From Beroe ovata (lineage: Eukaryota > Ctenophora > Nuda > Beroida > Beroidae): DNA of 30,107 bases. The position numbers were made by a program, and so were the translations under genes. Positions 10,951-21,300 of this stretch are shown here, one piece after another. The notes beneath the pieces were generated by a model that had not been told where the DNA came from, made no database searches, and worked only from the letters and a program-made list of their open reading frames with translations. Numbering within the stretch: position 1 is the first letter of the stretch; the number at the start of each line of letters is the position of its first letter. The DNA is taken from NCBI GenBank assembly GCA_946803715.1, contig CAMPET010000202.1, positions 1-30,107 of the forward strand. The letters run 5' to 3'.

Positions 10951-13005
10951 CTATTGATCGGTGTACTCGGAATGCTCTGATTTCATATGCTCATTTAGTA
11001 CCTTGAGGTCACACATCGACTTTGAGCAGATGTAACATTTTGTAGCTGAACCCCAGTGTCTTGATAGAAGAGAGCGATTCACAAAGGACTTGGAACATCT
11101 CTGACAGTTGAATGATGACCTTGCAGAGCTCATGTTGATTGCACTTTGTTGAACAGCAGCCATACTTCCTTCCCCTACTTCCTCGACCGTTTTGGACTTG
11201 CAGAGCATCTTATTAAGGGACTTGCTTGATCTTCGTCCTGATCTACTACTGATGGACAGCTGCTGGTACTTCATTCTGATAGAGTTTCTCCTGTATTCAG
11301 AGGACCCTTCACCTTCAATCTGGTCATCCAAGTCACCACTTATATTTATGTGGTCAGCATCTTCCTCAAGTGATGAGAATGATTCGCTCGGATACTGCTG
11401 AACACTACTCTTCGGTGACAGAGAGTTGGAGTGCTGAAGTAGGCTATCTGAGCTATCCTGTTCCACTATTGATAGTCTCGGGGGGCTCCTTTCTTCAGGA
11501 ACTCCTGAATCTTGGCTGCAATCCATCTCCTCGAACTCTAGCTTTACACTATCAGGTGGAGTTGCAACTGAATGGATGTTGTGAGATTGTAGGAAACTGT
11601 GGAACTCTGGTGTGTTGCATAACTTCATTAATGATGACTGAGAGCTGCATGAATCTGTTGACGCTGACGAATATTTCGAGAGAATCCTTGGCTTTGATTT
11701 ATTAAGGAGATTTTCATTGACCTGAATTAGGTTGTGAATGTAACTGGCTGGGTTTCCATTTGAAGAATCGACTTTCATCAAGTTTTCGCCCTCTTTGAAA
11801 TCTGATATGATGGTTGGAACTATTCTATGTTCAGAAGTATCATGATTGATGACTGAATCTGGTAAGTCAGGGGAAGCTAATGAGCTGTGACTGTCATATC
11901 GCAACTTGGTATTATGAGATATCTTCAGATGGTTCTGGAATGTCTTACAGGAAATGGAAGATGCATCACAGAAAATACATTTAAAACTATCCAAACAAAG
12001 ATGCTTGAACAGGAGTTTCAAGTTGGGGAATATTCCATTACAATACCTACAAATCAGTTTATAAGGATCAAGAGAGCATTTTTCATTGGTGATGAAGTGT
12101 TGGACATAACTTTCAAAGTCATTAAAGATCTCAGCACAATCTGCACAGAAATGCTTATTGTGTGTATTCTCTAGGTGCTCCTGTAACTTCTCCCTATCTT
12201 CAACACTTTTTTGACATAACATACATGGAAAGGCATGGGCCAGTTTATTGTGGTCATCATATGCATCAGGATTCTCAAAAACTGCTTCACACAAATTGCA
12301 TTTGATTTCTTTTGGTCTGACTTTATGATCATCAATCAAATGGTTCCAGACTGTTTCCACATCTGTGAATGCACGTGCACACAAAGAACAAGACATATGG
12401 GGTATATGATACATGGTCATGTGATTAGTGAGAAGTTTTGTATGTTGAAACTTCAAGAAGCACAAGTTACATGTATTCCCTCCTTCTGGTTCCATACCTC
12501 CATGGTAAGACTGCATGTGCTTTGTGAGCTCCTTATCAGAAGAAAATGATGATGTACAGACAGAACACCAGTGGGATGGCTTATATACCTCAATAAAGTG
12601 AACACTTTCTGTGTGCTTACTCAGCTCTCGTTTAGAGAAGAATGGTCTATGACAGTATTTACATTGAAAATCTTCTAATGTATAACTTTCCTTCTGGGGT
12701 GTTCTAGGCATGTAAGGTAATGACAAACTTGGGAGGGAGCATTGCCTAGGAAGCATGTGAGGAGGAATAAGGGCATCAGATGTACTGGCACTGCATGTAG
12801 TTGATGACATCTGAAAATGATCAAATAGTCATGAAAGTTCAAAGTTTTCTACACATTCATCATTTACATAGCTTCATAATTCTTAAAAACAACTAACCTC
12901 AGCCTTGCTAGCTATGACCTTGGCAAATATATCTGCTATTTTGTCAACCATGGCATTGTTGACATCCATTGAAGGGTCAGTTGATGGAGAAGCTTCATTA
13001 GACAT
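10951..13005 (-). CDS. Multi-C2H2 zinc-finger protein, two exons
   Basis: Exon 1 is 13005-12898 (36 codons, MSNEASPSTDPSM...) and exon 2 is 12810-10951. The donor reads CTGAG|gttagt and the acceptor gatcattttcag|ATG. The join is phase 0 and gives 655 residues. About nine C2H2-type fingers are packed in the N-terminal half (CKYC, CSVC, CNLC, CSLC, CNLC, CMLC, CADC, CRYC and CIFC units). Two more sit at the C-terminus (CQRC and CYIC). Linkers are irregular and lack the TGEKP motif, and several fingers are degenerate (one has an extended His-Cys end), so DNA contact by the whole array is not assured. A Ser-rich, probably disordered stretch of about 250 residues separates the two groups. It is likely a nuclear regulator; I do not recognise a specific orthologue. 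The ATG lies 3 bases after an acceptor-like gagttttttag. Confidence 0.85.
12811..12897 (-). other. Intron of the multi-zinc-finger gene
   Basis: An 87-base intron with donor gttagt and acceptor tttcag. Without this splice the second exon could still start at its own first codon, ATG at 12810, so an alternative promoter could make a form lacking the first 36 residues. Confidence 0.75.
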
Positions 13006-13008
13006 TTT

Positions 13009-13025
13009 CTAAAAAACTCACGCTT
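13009..13025 (-). promoter_or_regulatory. 3' splice-site-like sequence just before a start codon
   Basis: On the minus strand gagttttttag ends 3 bases before the ATG at 13005. It has a run of six T and a terminal AG. No upstream exon is evident nearby. Confidence 0.45.
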
Positions 13026-13908
13026 AGCTTCAGCAAATCATAAGATCAATCAAGTGTAAGAATATCATCAAACTTAAAACATGCAAATTCTTCACAAATT
13101 TCAAGGCTCAAGCAATTTTTATCCACCCAATGAAAATTCTAGCCAACAGTTTTTGAAAAGATATAACTGTTAGTAAGTCCAATGCTATAATTTGCAACAC
13201 CTACAATTCCTCTTATTTGTTCAGAAGAAGCACAAACATGAGAATGGAATCTAATTTAATTGAACTGAATAATTTTGACTAGAATGATATCTAATGAGTT
13301 CTACAAATCATCAGTAAAGAAAAGCAGAATGATATCTAATATTTATCTGGAAACTCTATGACCATTGAACAAGTCTTCATCAGTATGTATCCCAGCTGAT
13401 GAGCTGAGAGTCTGATGCAATGCACCTGCTGATGCAACTGCAAGCCACAAAAATAAGTTTGCATGCCCCACAGCTGCTGCAAAGTAATTCCAACCAGGTT
13501 CAGGGCCAGGCCAGGGTCTATCTACATCAGTGTATAATCGATGACATGATCCTGTTTAGATTTTCGTTGGCGTTATCGCACTATTTGCTTTCAGGTTTTA
13601 ATTTTCCTAACGGTCGTGTTGTCAGATTTTTACATAAACTGACCCCGGCGAGTGGTTCTGGTTCCAGATCGCGCGCACGCGAGAAACAGAGGTCAGATAA
13701 AATTGCTGACAAGTGAATCGAGCGATTTGCGAGCGCACGCTGTGTGTACTGTGTGCGCCCACCATGCCAGACATCTCATGATCGAGATCATCATGACCTG
13801 AAATTTAATCGGATCGCGCTTCGAAGGGCCAAGCCGCCAAGGTTTCGCAGCGCGTTTTCGATCGATGATAAATTGATAATTTGATAATATAAACCCTGTC
13901 GAGAATTG

Positions 13909-14013
13909 CCGGATGTTATCTGTCCACTGTTTCTTGCGCGCGTCTTCGATGAAGGCGCGCGCGCCGCGCGCAAGAAACATGAACAGTGGACAGATAACAT
14001 CCGGCAAGTCGAC
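13909..14013. mobile_element. Long CpG-rich inverted repeat, foldback/MITE-like
   Basis: The left arm starts ttgccggatgttatctgtcc at about 13909 and the right arm ends with its reverse complement at about 14013. The match continues inward through actgtt and tcttgcgcgc, with a 4-base insertion (atga/tcat) in one arm, so the arms are roughly 45-50 bases and nearly meet at the centre (ttcgatgaa). No transposase is present. The structure is that of a non-autonomous foldback element or a strong hairpin. Confidence 0.6.
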
Positions 14014-14066
14014 AATTTCGTTTTGCTTGCGCGCGCAGATTTGATGCAGACTCATTCTCAGACGCA

Positions 14067-14090
14067 AGCCGCTTCACTCCGCGGCTTGCA
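14067..14090. repeat. Short perfect hairpin
   Basis: Arms caagccgc and gcggcttg flank an 8-base loop. It lies 55 bases from the larger CpG-rich inverted repeat and may belong to the same element. Confidence 0.5.
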
Positions 14091-14745
14091 TCAGCGGTCT
14101 AGCAATAGCATCGCCATTCGCCAGACAACACCGCGCCGCGCCGTGTGGTAAAATAACAGATTTGACCATAGCTATATAGATTATAGCGACGTCGCGGATC
14201 TATGGTCTATCAACTATGACTTATCAGTATAATGGAATCATACTATAATTATCGCAAGATTAAATTAGCTATTTGGTCATTTGGAAATTATAATCCTGGA
14301 TATCAATTTGTACAATTTACAATCGCAATTAAATTTGAAACATAAATAGCAATTATTTAAGCAAACAAGATGAAACAATCATCTATTGTTTAAATATATC
14401 ATTAACTGCAACGCAAAAGTTTGAAATGAAATCGAACGCACTTATATGTAGCAATAGGTGACGATCTTGATTGTTTATTCGAATCCCATCATGAATCAGA
14501 ATGAATATTCACTTTGAATTCGGGATCATTTAAATCAAGCAGCCTACAATTATAATTTGAAACCTCAAGCCTGTGATGACTAATTGGAGGTAAGCTCAAG
14601 CTACGGAAGTGACTGTAACTGTGAAGTGTGACTGTGTTTAGTCAAAGTCAAACTTCGTCAGTCCACGCAGTGGTTTTATGCCTTGACTAAACTAATGGGT
14701 GGGGAAATAAAATCAGCGGACATTAGCACACACACACAGAAACAT

Positions 14746-15312
14746 TCAATCTTTGTCGCTCAGCAAATCCTTCCACTTCTGGTCAGAGTTGAGTCTGCTC
14801 TCCCGAACGAGTCTCCACAAATTCTTCCCTTTCCTCCGTTTCTCCCCAGAATCATCACTCTCCGTCGCAGAATCGGCGTGCCCGTTCATCTTGCCGCGCT
14901 TGTGCTGCTTCCCCGACTCTTTTGATCCACTGGGCGTGGCTGATGAAGACGATGAAGATGCTGAATGATTGAAGTCCTTGGTCAGGAGGTCTCGCACAGC
15001 GTTGGAAGAAGCATTACGGGGCAGTGGTGCGGGGAGCAGTTCATGAGACGCCAAATTGGGGGAGCTGCCGTGAAACTTGGGGTTTTTAGCGGCCACCTTC
15101 TCCTTGATCTTGAGACTTTGTGTCAGTCGGGTTGGCGTGGCACTCATCTTATTGGATGGAGTGGAGTTTGAGCGGGAGTAAACTTGAGGTTCGGGCGAGG
15201 ATGCGTTGCTATCGGAGTCTGCTAACGAGACCTGACTTCCAAACTGATCAGCACTGTCACCCTCAGCTGATGTGATGTTGAAATTGCAGAGAGTCTCAAT
15301 GCGGCGCCATCT
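14746..15312 (-). CDS. STIM: STIM last exon: end of SOAR and cytosolic tail
   Basis: Acceptor atttccgtcag|AGATGG. The exon begins with RWRRIETLCNFNI, the STIM signature that closes the SOAR region. A Ser/Pro-rich tail follows, then a Ser run, then a Lys/Arg-rich stretch (KQHKRGK, EKRRKGK). The protein ends LLSDKD, so the basic cluster, which in vertebrate STIM sits at the extreme C-terminus and binds plasma-membrane phosphoinositides, is internal here by about 25 residues. 188 codons plus stop. Confidence 0.9.
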   Translation of the reverse strand, partial: RWRRIETLCNFNITSAEGDSADQFGSQVSLADSDSNASSPEPQVYSRSNSTPSNKMSATPTRLTQSLKIKEKVAAKNPKFHGSSPNLASHELLPAPLPRNASSNAVRDLLTKDFNHSASSSSSSATPSGSKESGKQHKRGKMNGHADSATESDDSGEKRRKGKNLWRLVRESRLNSDQKWKDLLSDKD

Positions 15313-18300
15313 CTGACGGAAATGGAGGGAGGGGTTTAATAGCGAAATGAAATGGCGGGCGCGCAATCAACAATGAAATTCGCGAAGAGGCTTGACGTCA
15401 ATTGGATCAAACACACAATGGTCGTCTACACACTGGTGGTACAATCGTAATTCACGAGAACAGAAGCAGTGACTTACCGACGATAGTTCTTGTAAATCAG
15501 AGGTTGCTTCAATTAACGCGGACCGGGCACTACTGATTCGACATTCAACCGCGTCCAACGAATTGCCGTGGATCATTTTCAAAGAATTGACCATTCCTGT
15601 ACGTTTTTTCTTCATTTTCAATCCCTGAGGAACGATCAAGGAGATATCAAGGTGCGATGGATTAACTGTTAAATTAGCGTGATTATTCATTCCCTCGTTG
15701 AATGGCATCAACTATATGACATAGGTAGGTACCCATTGCTTAGCTTCCTCTAGCTGTCTGTCCGCGGCTGCTTTCTTGACATTATACTGTTCCCTCTCCT
15801 TCTTATACGTCAGTTTGAGATAAACCTGGAGCTCCTTACTAAACGAGGAGACTTGGCTGTTCTTTGATTCGGCGTTGTTTAGCGCTGATCTAACCTGCGA
15901 TCAGGAGAACTCATGACACGGTTTGACCGACCAAAACATGAAATAATTTTAGCCAAAGCTCAGCCGGTACTTGTTAGATTGGGGATAGATTTCCTTGTTC
16001 AAAGGGTGTAGTATTTTTGACGTCACACGAAGTTACAATGACGTCATTTCACCTGAGCAAGTTCCTGTTCTGCTAATGTGAGACGTTCAACTTCAGTTTT
16101 CGTCGCTTCACGTTCTCTGGCTAATCTCTCAGCTTCAGCCTGAAATAACAAGTATAGCATCAAGACAGGAATTTGTAGGGTTTCTCCCTACCGTCGGCGC
16201 TGCGCAATCATGATTCCGCCCGGATAAAATCCCGCCAGCGAGGGTAGGGAGTAATCCTACAAAACTAACTAGTTTTAGGCTTAAACATCTTAATTTACCT
16301 TCGCATGACAGATTTCAACCTTCAACTTCTTTTCCATGCTCTGTTTTTCTTTCGAAACCGTCTCATTCTTGATCTCAGCTTCGTGTAACCTGTACAGGAT
16401 TTGAATGTGTGGTAGCGACATCATGCCATGTGGTGAATAAACCGTGTTTAAATCATCTATTGAAGTGATGTCTACAAAGTGATGTGTCCACTAAGGAGTA
16501 CATTCATTCGGAGTTTATTCTACGTGGTACGTTGCGAAAAACTATTGAAAACTACAGAATGCTGAGAGAAACGCGTGTACGCGCTATGCTGACAACAAAT
16601 TTCCGCGCTTGATATAGAATTGAGATTTCGCGCGTTGCGGATAATATGTCACCGCGGCTGTGAAAAACCTTCAGCATAGGGCTTTCTAATGATCGTGATT
16701 TATAATATAAATGCTGTTTAATATAAATGCTGTTTTCGTTATAAGCTGTTTTTCGTCTATTTCAGTATTATAGGACTTCTTCGTCACTGTTTTTGCAGCA
16801 ACTAGATAGTACATACAGGGAAAAACATGCCTTGTGATTGCACCACCTGCCTTTGCCGCACTATTGCTCTCAATACTATCCATATTGACTATTGTTAATG
16901 CAAATGTAACAGATTTACGGTGTAAACTGATTGCTGGGCTTTGATTCGCAGACTAATCACATTTATACGCGCAAATCATCCAATATTCCAGTGACTGATC
17001 GCCACTATTCTCAACCCACTTACAACATGATGTGTTCTAATAATATCATTGATACCGTTAGTGGTTGGGACATATGTTTATAAATAGCGCACCATACTAC
17101 ACTGTAAATAAGAGGGTCGCGGGTGGTGGCTGATAAATGGCAGCTGCATGCTATTAATTAGACCGCATATTCAGAGGTGTGACGGTGAATACAATGGTAA
17201 TGACGTCATATCGGTCATTGTGACATGCTACAATGATATATGTCATGTCATTGTGACATTGCGTGTCTTATCTGACAAGAAAAATAGTGGTTATTGCTGT
17301 GTACAAACTAAAACTGTGAACTAACATGTCAGTGAATACATAAATGAGAGGGGTGTGGTCGATTGATATTCACAATGGTACAGGTAGAGAGAGAATAAGG
17401 ACGATAATGATATTGAATTCAAGTGTAGCAATACTGTCCCAGTTTTGACAACAAATACGGCACATGCACACACACACGGACACACACACACGCATACACA
17501 CGGACACACACACACACAGACACAGACACTGACAGACACAAACACACACACGGACACANTCCTTCTTATACGTCAGTTTGAGATAAACCTGGAGCTCCTT
17601 ACTAAACGAGGAAACCTGGCTGTTCTTAGATTCGGCGTTGTTAAGCGCTGATCTAACCTGCGATCGGGAGAACTCAAATCATGACACGGTTTGACCGACC
17701 AAAACATGAAATAATTCTAGCCAAAGCTCAGCCGGTACTCGTTAGATTGGGGATAGATTTCCTTGTTCAAAGGGTGTAGTATTTTTGACGCCACACGAAG
17801 TTACAATGACGTCATTTCACCTGAGCAAGTTCCTGCTCTGCTAATGTGAGACGTTCAACTTCAGTTTTCGTCGCTTCACGTTCTCTGGCTAATCTCTCCG
17901 CTTCAGCCTGAAATAACAAATATAGCATCAAGACGACAATGCAGGAATTTGTAGGGTCTCTCCCTGCCGTCGGCGCTGCGCAATCTTGATTCCGCTCGGA
18001 TAAAATCCCGCCAGCGAGGGTAGGGAGTAATCCTACAAAACTAACTAGTTTTAGGCTTTAACATCTTAATTTACCTTCGCATGACAGATTTCAACCTTCA
18101 ACTTCTTTTCCATGCTCTGTTTTTCTTTCGAAACCGTTTCATTCTTTATCTCAGCTTCGTGTAACCTGTACAGGATTTGAATGTGGGTTAGCGAAATCAT
18201 GTGTTTAAATCATCGATTGAAGTGATGTCTACAAAGTGATGTGTCCACTACGGAGTACATTCATTCCGAGTTTATTCTACGTGGTACGTTGTGAAAAACT

Positions 18301-21300
18301 ATTGAAAACTACAGAATGCTGAGATAAACGCGTGTGCGCGCTATGCTGACAACAAATTTCCGTGCTTGATATAGAATTGAGATTTCGCGCGTTGCGGATA
18401 ATATGTCAACGCGGCTGTGAAAAACCTTCAGCATCAAGCTTTCTAACGATCGTGTTTTCGTTTTATAATTGAATCTATTTCAGTATCATATGACTTCTAC
18501 GTCACTGTTTTTGCAGCAACTAGATAGTACACACAGGGAAAAACATGCCTTGTGAATGAACCACCTGCCTTTGCCGCACTATTGCTCTCAATACTATCCA
18601 TATTGACTTTTGTTAATGCAAATGTAACAGATTTACGGTGTAAACTGATTGCTGGGCTTTGATTCGCAGACTTATCACATTTCTACGCGCAAATCATCCA
18701 ATATTCCAGTGACTGATCGCCACTATTCTCATCCCACTTACAACATGATGTGTTCTAATAATATCATTTATACCGTCAGTGGTTGGGACATATGTCTATA
18801 AAGAGCGCACCATCCTACACTGTAAATAAGAGGGTCGGGGGTGGTGGCTGATAAATGGCAGCTGCACGCTATTAATTAGACCGCATATTCAGAGGTGTGA
18901 CGGTGAATACAATGGTAATGACGTCACATCGGTCATTGTGACATGTTACAATGATATATGTCATATCATTGTGACATATCTGACAGAACAGTGGTGGTTA
19001 TTGCTGTTTATCAACTAAAACTGTGAACTAATATGTCAGTGAATACATAAATGAGAGGGGCGTGGTCGATTGATATTTACAATGGTACAGGTAGAGAGAG
19101 AATAAGGACAATAATGATATTGAATTCAAGTGTAGCAATACTGTCCCAGTTTTGATAACAAATACGGCACACGCATACACACACGGACACACACACACAA
19201 ATACACACAGACACAGACACTGACAGACACAGAAACACAGACAAAGATACGGACATATACATACACACACAGACACACAAAGACAGCTGTGACTCCCAAG
19301 ACCCAACTTTAACATCAAGCCGTGACAATAATGATGGCTTACTATAAAGTCACATAAGTAGCCTGTTGTTGAGTTGATGATTTTATGACTGAGCGCGTGT
19401 AAATGCAATGCTTTTAATTTCGATACAAAGGCAGACAAAAACCGATCAGACCTTATTAGGTCACGTGGTGGGTGCATACTGTAGTGAACTAACATTNCAT
19501 CTGGCATGGAAGCATGTATGTCACGGGGAAAATGCGTAACATGAGGAAAATGCGTAACACGGGGAAAATGTGTAACAGGGGGAAATGCGTAACACGGGTA
19601 AAATTCGTAACACGGGGAAAATGCGTAACGCGGGGAAAATGCGTAACAACGCGCGTAAAAAAGGGCGTTGACTCCCTTGACTACTGAGTGACTCACACTG
19701 ATTGTATCTCGAGGAACTTCTGTTCGTTTATCTGTAGTTTGTCAACCTCCTCCAGCATCTTGCTGATCTGAAAGAGAAACAAATGATTACCACAATAACC
19801 GTCACACCAACATTCCTCCAGCATCTTGCTTATCTGTAAACAAATGATTAACACAAAAACTGGTACACCAACATTCGGATGCCCTTATATGACGGCTTTC
19901 AATGATTCTCGTCTGTGATATTTTTGTTCAGAATTTTCGAACATTCCATAGGTACCGAGTTCAAGCATTCTTCTCATAGCAAACTCAACCCCTCTTCTAC
20001 ACTCCCTACCACTATAACAATTATAGACGTGATCCCGTATAGCAAGAGTACTTACGTACAGCAGGAGACATTTTCACATGAATTTGCCAGGCCACGAGGT
20101 GTAGCCAATATTAAACCATCGCGCAGTAAAGAATCATTTATCCCTTTTAAAAGAGGGAGGGAGGGAGGGAGGGAGGATTATGCCATCAAGACTCATACTT
20201 GTCATAAAGTTCAAGAGCGTGCAAGGAAGTGTGTGAGAGTGGGGAGGGGTATGTCTGGTTTAAAATCGTGGGAAATAAACGGGCTTGGTGCACCATCATA
20301 GTGTAACCATTTGATCCTTACTACATAATTCTGTATTCTGTAATATAGCGTCCATTACATACATTGTGAGAGATAGAATTCAGTTATCTGAGATGGATCC
20401 ATTGTCCAGGATAGTGGTGTAACTTTCATCATATTAGCAGTGAATGGAGAGTCTACCGTGAGATGACAATACGAAATGTGATTAGGCTATCAACTTGTGT
20501 GACAGAGTGATCAGTACGGAACCCCACGGTTTCGATTCCCTGTTTATAACATGCAGCGAGGATCTCCACCGTGTTCGCCAGGCTAGGCACATAACCACTC
20601 TGTCTTGACTAACTCTCAAGAATATAATATGATAAGGAACTGCGAAATGAGTTTTGTCCTGGGTGATGCCACATTCTGTTCTACACGTCGTGAACAATAA
20701 GCTTTCCTTATATGGGCAATAAGGGACAGCTATCAACATCACAATGAATATGTAACATTGTAACTATGACTTTGAGATCTCAGCAAGTGAGACTAAAGGG
20801 TCATTTTGAGTTTCTTATAACCATTCGCAGACAAACGTGACGAAGCATCGTGAAACTATAGGAATACAATAATTACATGTGATAATTAAATGAGAAGAAA
20901 GTAATTATAGTCTCAGCAGAGGTAATTACAAATTACTTATATACCTCCCGTATAGAATATTTATGTGACTTATTGCCCGTTTTAAAAACATGTTTTCAGC
21001 CGTTCGTTGGTGAGAGTCATTAAACAATTATAAGTACACCAACCCATGGACTCTCTGATGTTAACATAACACCTGTATCGCTTCCTGCTGTCACAATCAG
21101 GGCAGACTTAACCAAATGAGGATTGGGGTCTACGCAGCATGCAACACCGAACGCTGATTCAAGTGGTATACTTTGATGAACGTTTCCATCATTAAAACAA
21201 GTCCAATGATATGAGTGATGATGATAACAAGAATTTTGCATCCGTTCACGTTAGACAAGCACTGATTCTCTCCCCCTGACTAATGAAGATTGGAGACATT

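Larger units (their letters stand above)
13026..14745. other. Intergenic interval between zinc-finger and STIM genes
   Basis: No supported gene. From about 13640 to 14150 the DNA switches from AT-rich to strongly CpG-rich, with several hairpins. This is either the promoter region of the zinc-finger gene or an inserted element. The open frames there are products of the inverted repeats. The remainder, 14160-14745, is AT-rich and should include the STIM 3' UTR. Confidence 0.5.
15797..17558. repeat. Large near-duplicate block, copy A
   Basis: This block matches 17560 to about 19255 in the same orientation, through exons, introns, a MITE-like element and a CA microsatellite, with scattered substitutions and a few indels. 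It ends at the single N at 17559 inside the CA repeat. It is most likely one of two haplotypes of the same locus; see findings. Confidence 0.9.
17560..19255. repeat. Large near-duplicate block, copy B
   Basis: Copy of 15797-17558. It begins abruptly inside a STIM exon immediately after the N and continues past the CA repeat into sequence that is not duplicated. That is the pattern expected where two overlapping allelic contigs were placed end to end. Confidence 0.9.

Noticed and set aside
13693-14151. Overlapping frames on both strands in the CpG-rich stretch.
   Set aside because: They translate the arms of an inverted repeat, so the same words appear on both strands. There is no protein-like pattern.
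17560-18165. A genuine extra set of coiled-coil exons lengthening STIM coiled coil 1.
   Set aside because: The copy lacks a donor at the N, the phases would clash, and the extra length would spoil the conserved membrane-to-SOAR spacing.
19028-19696. A 222-residue minus-strand frame with FPRVTHFP-type repeats.
   Set aside because: It is a translation of the 18-base minisatellite, a CA repeat and an N, not a gene.
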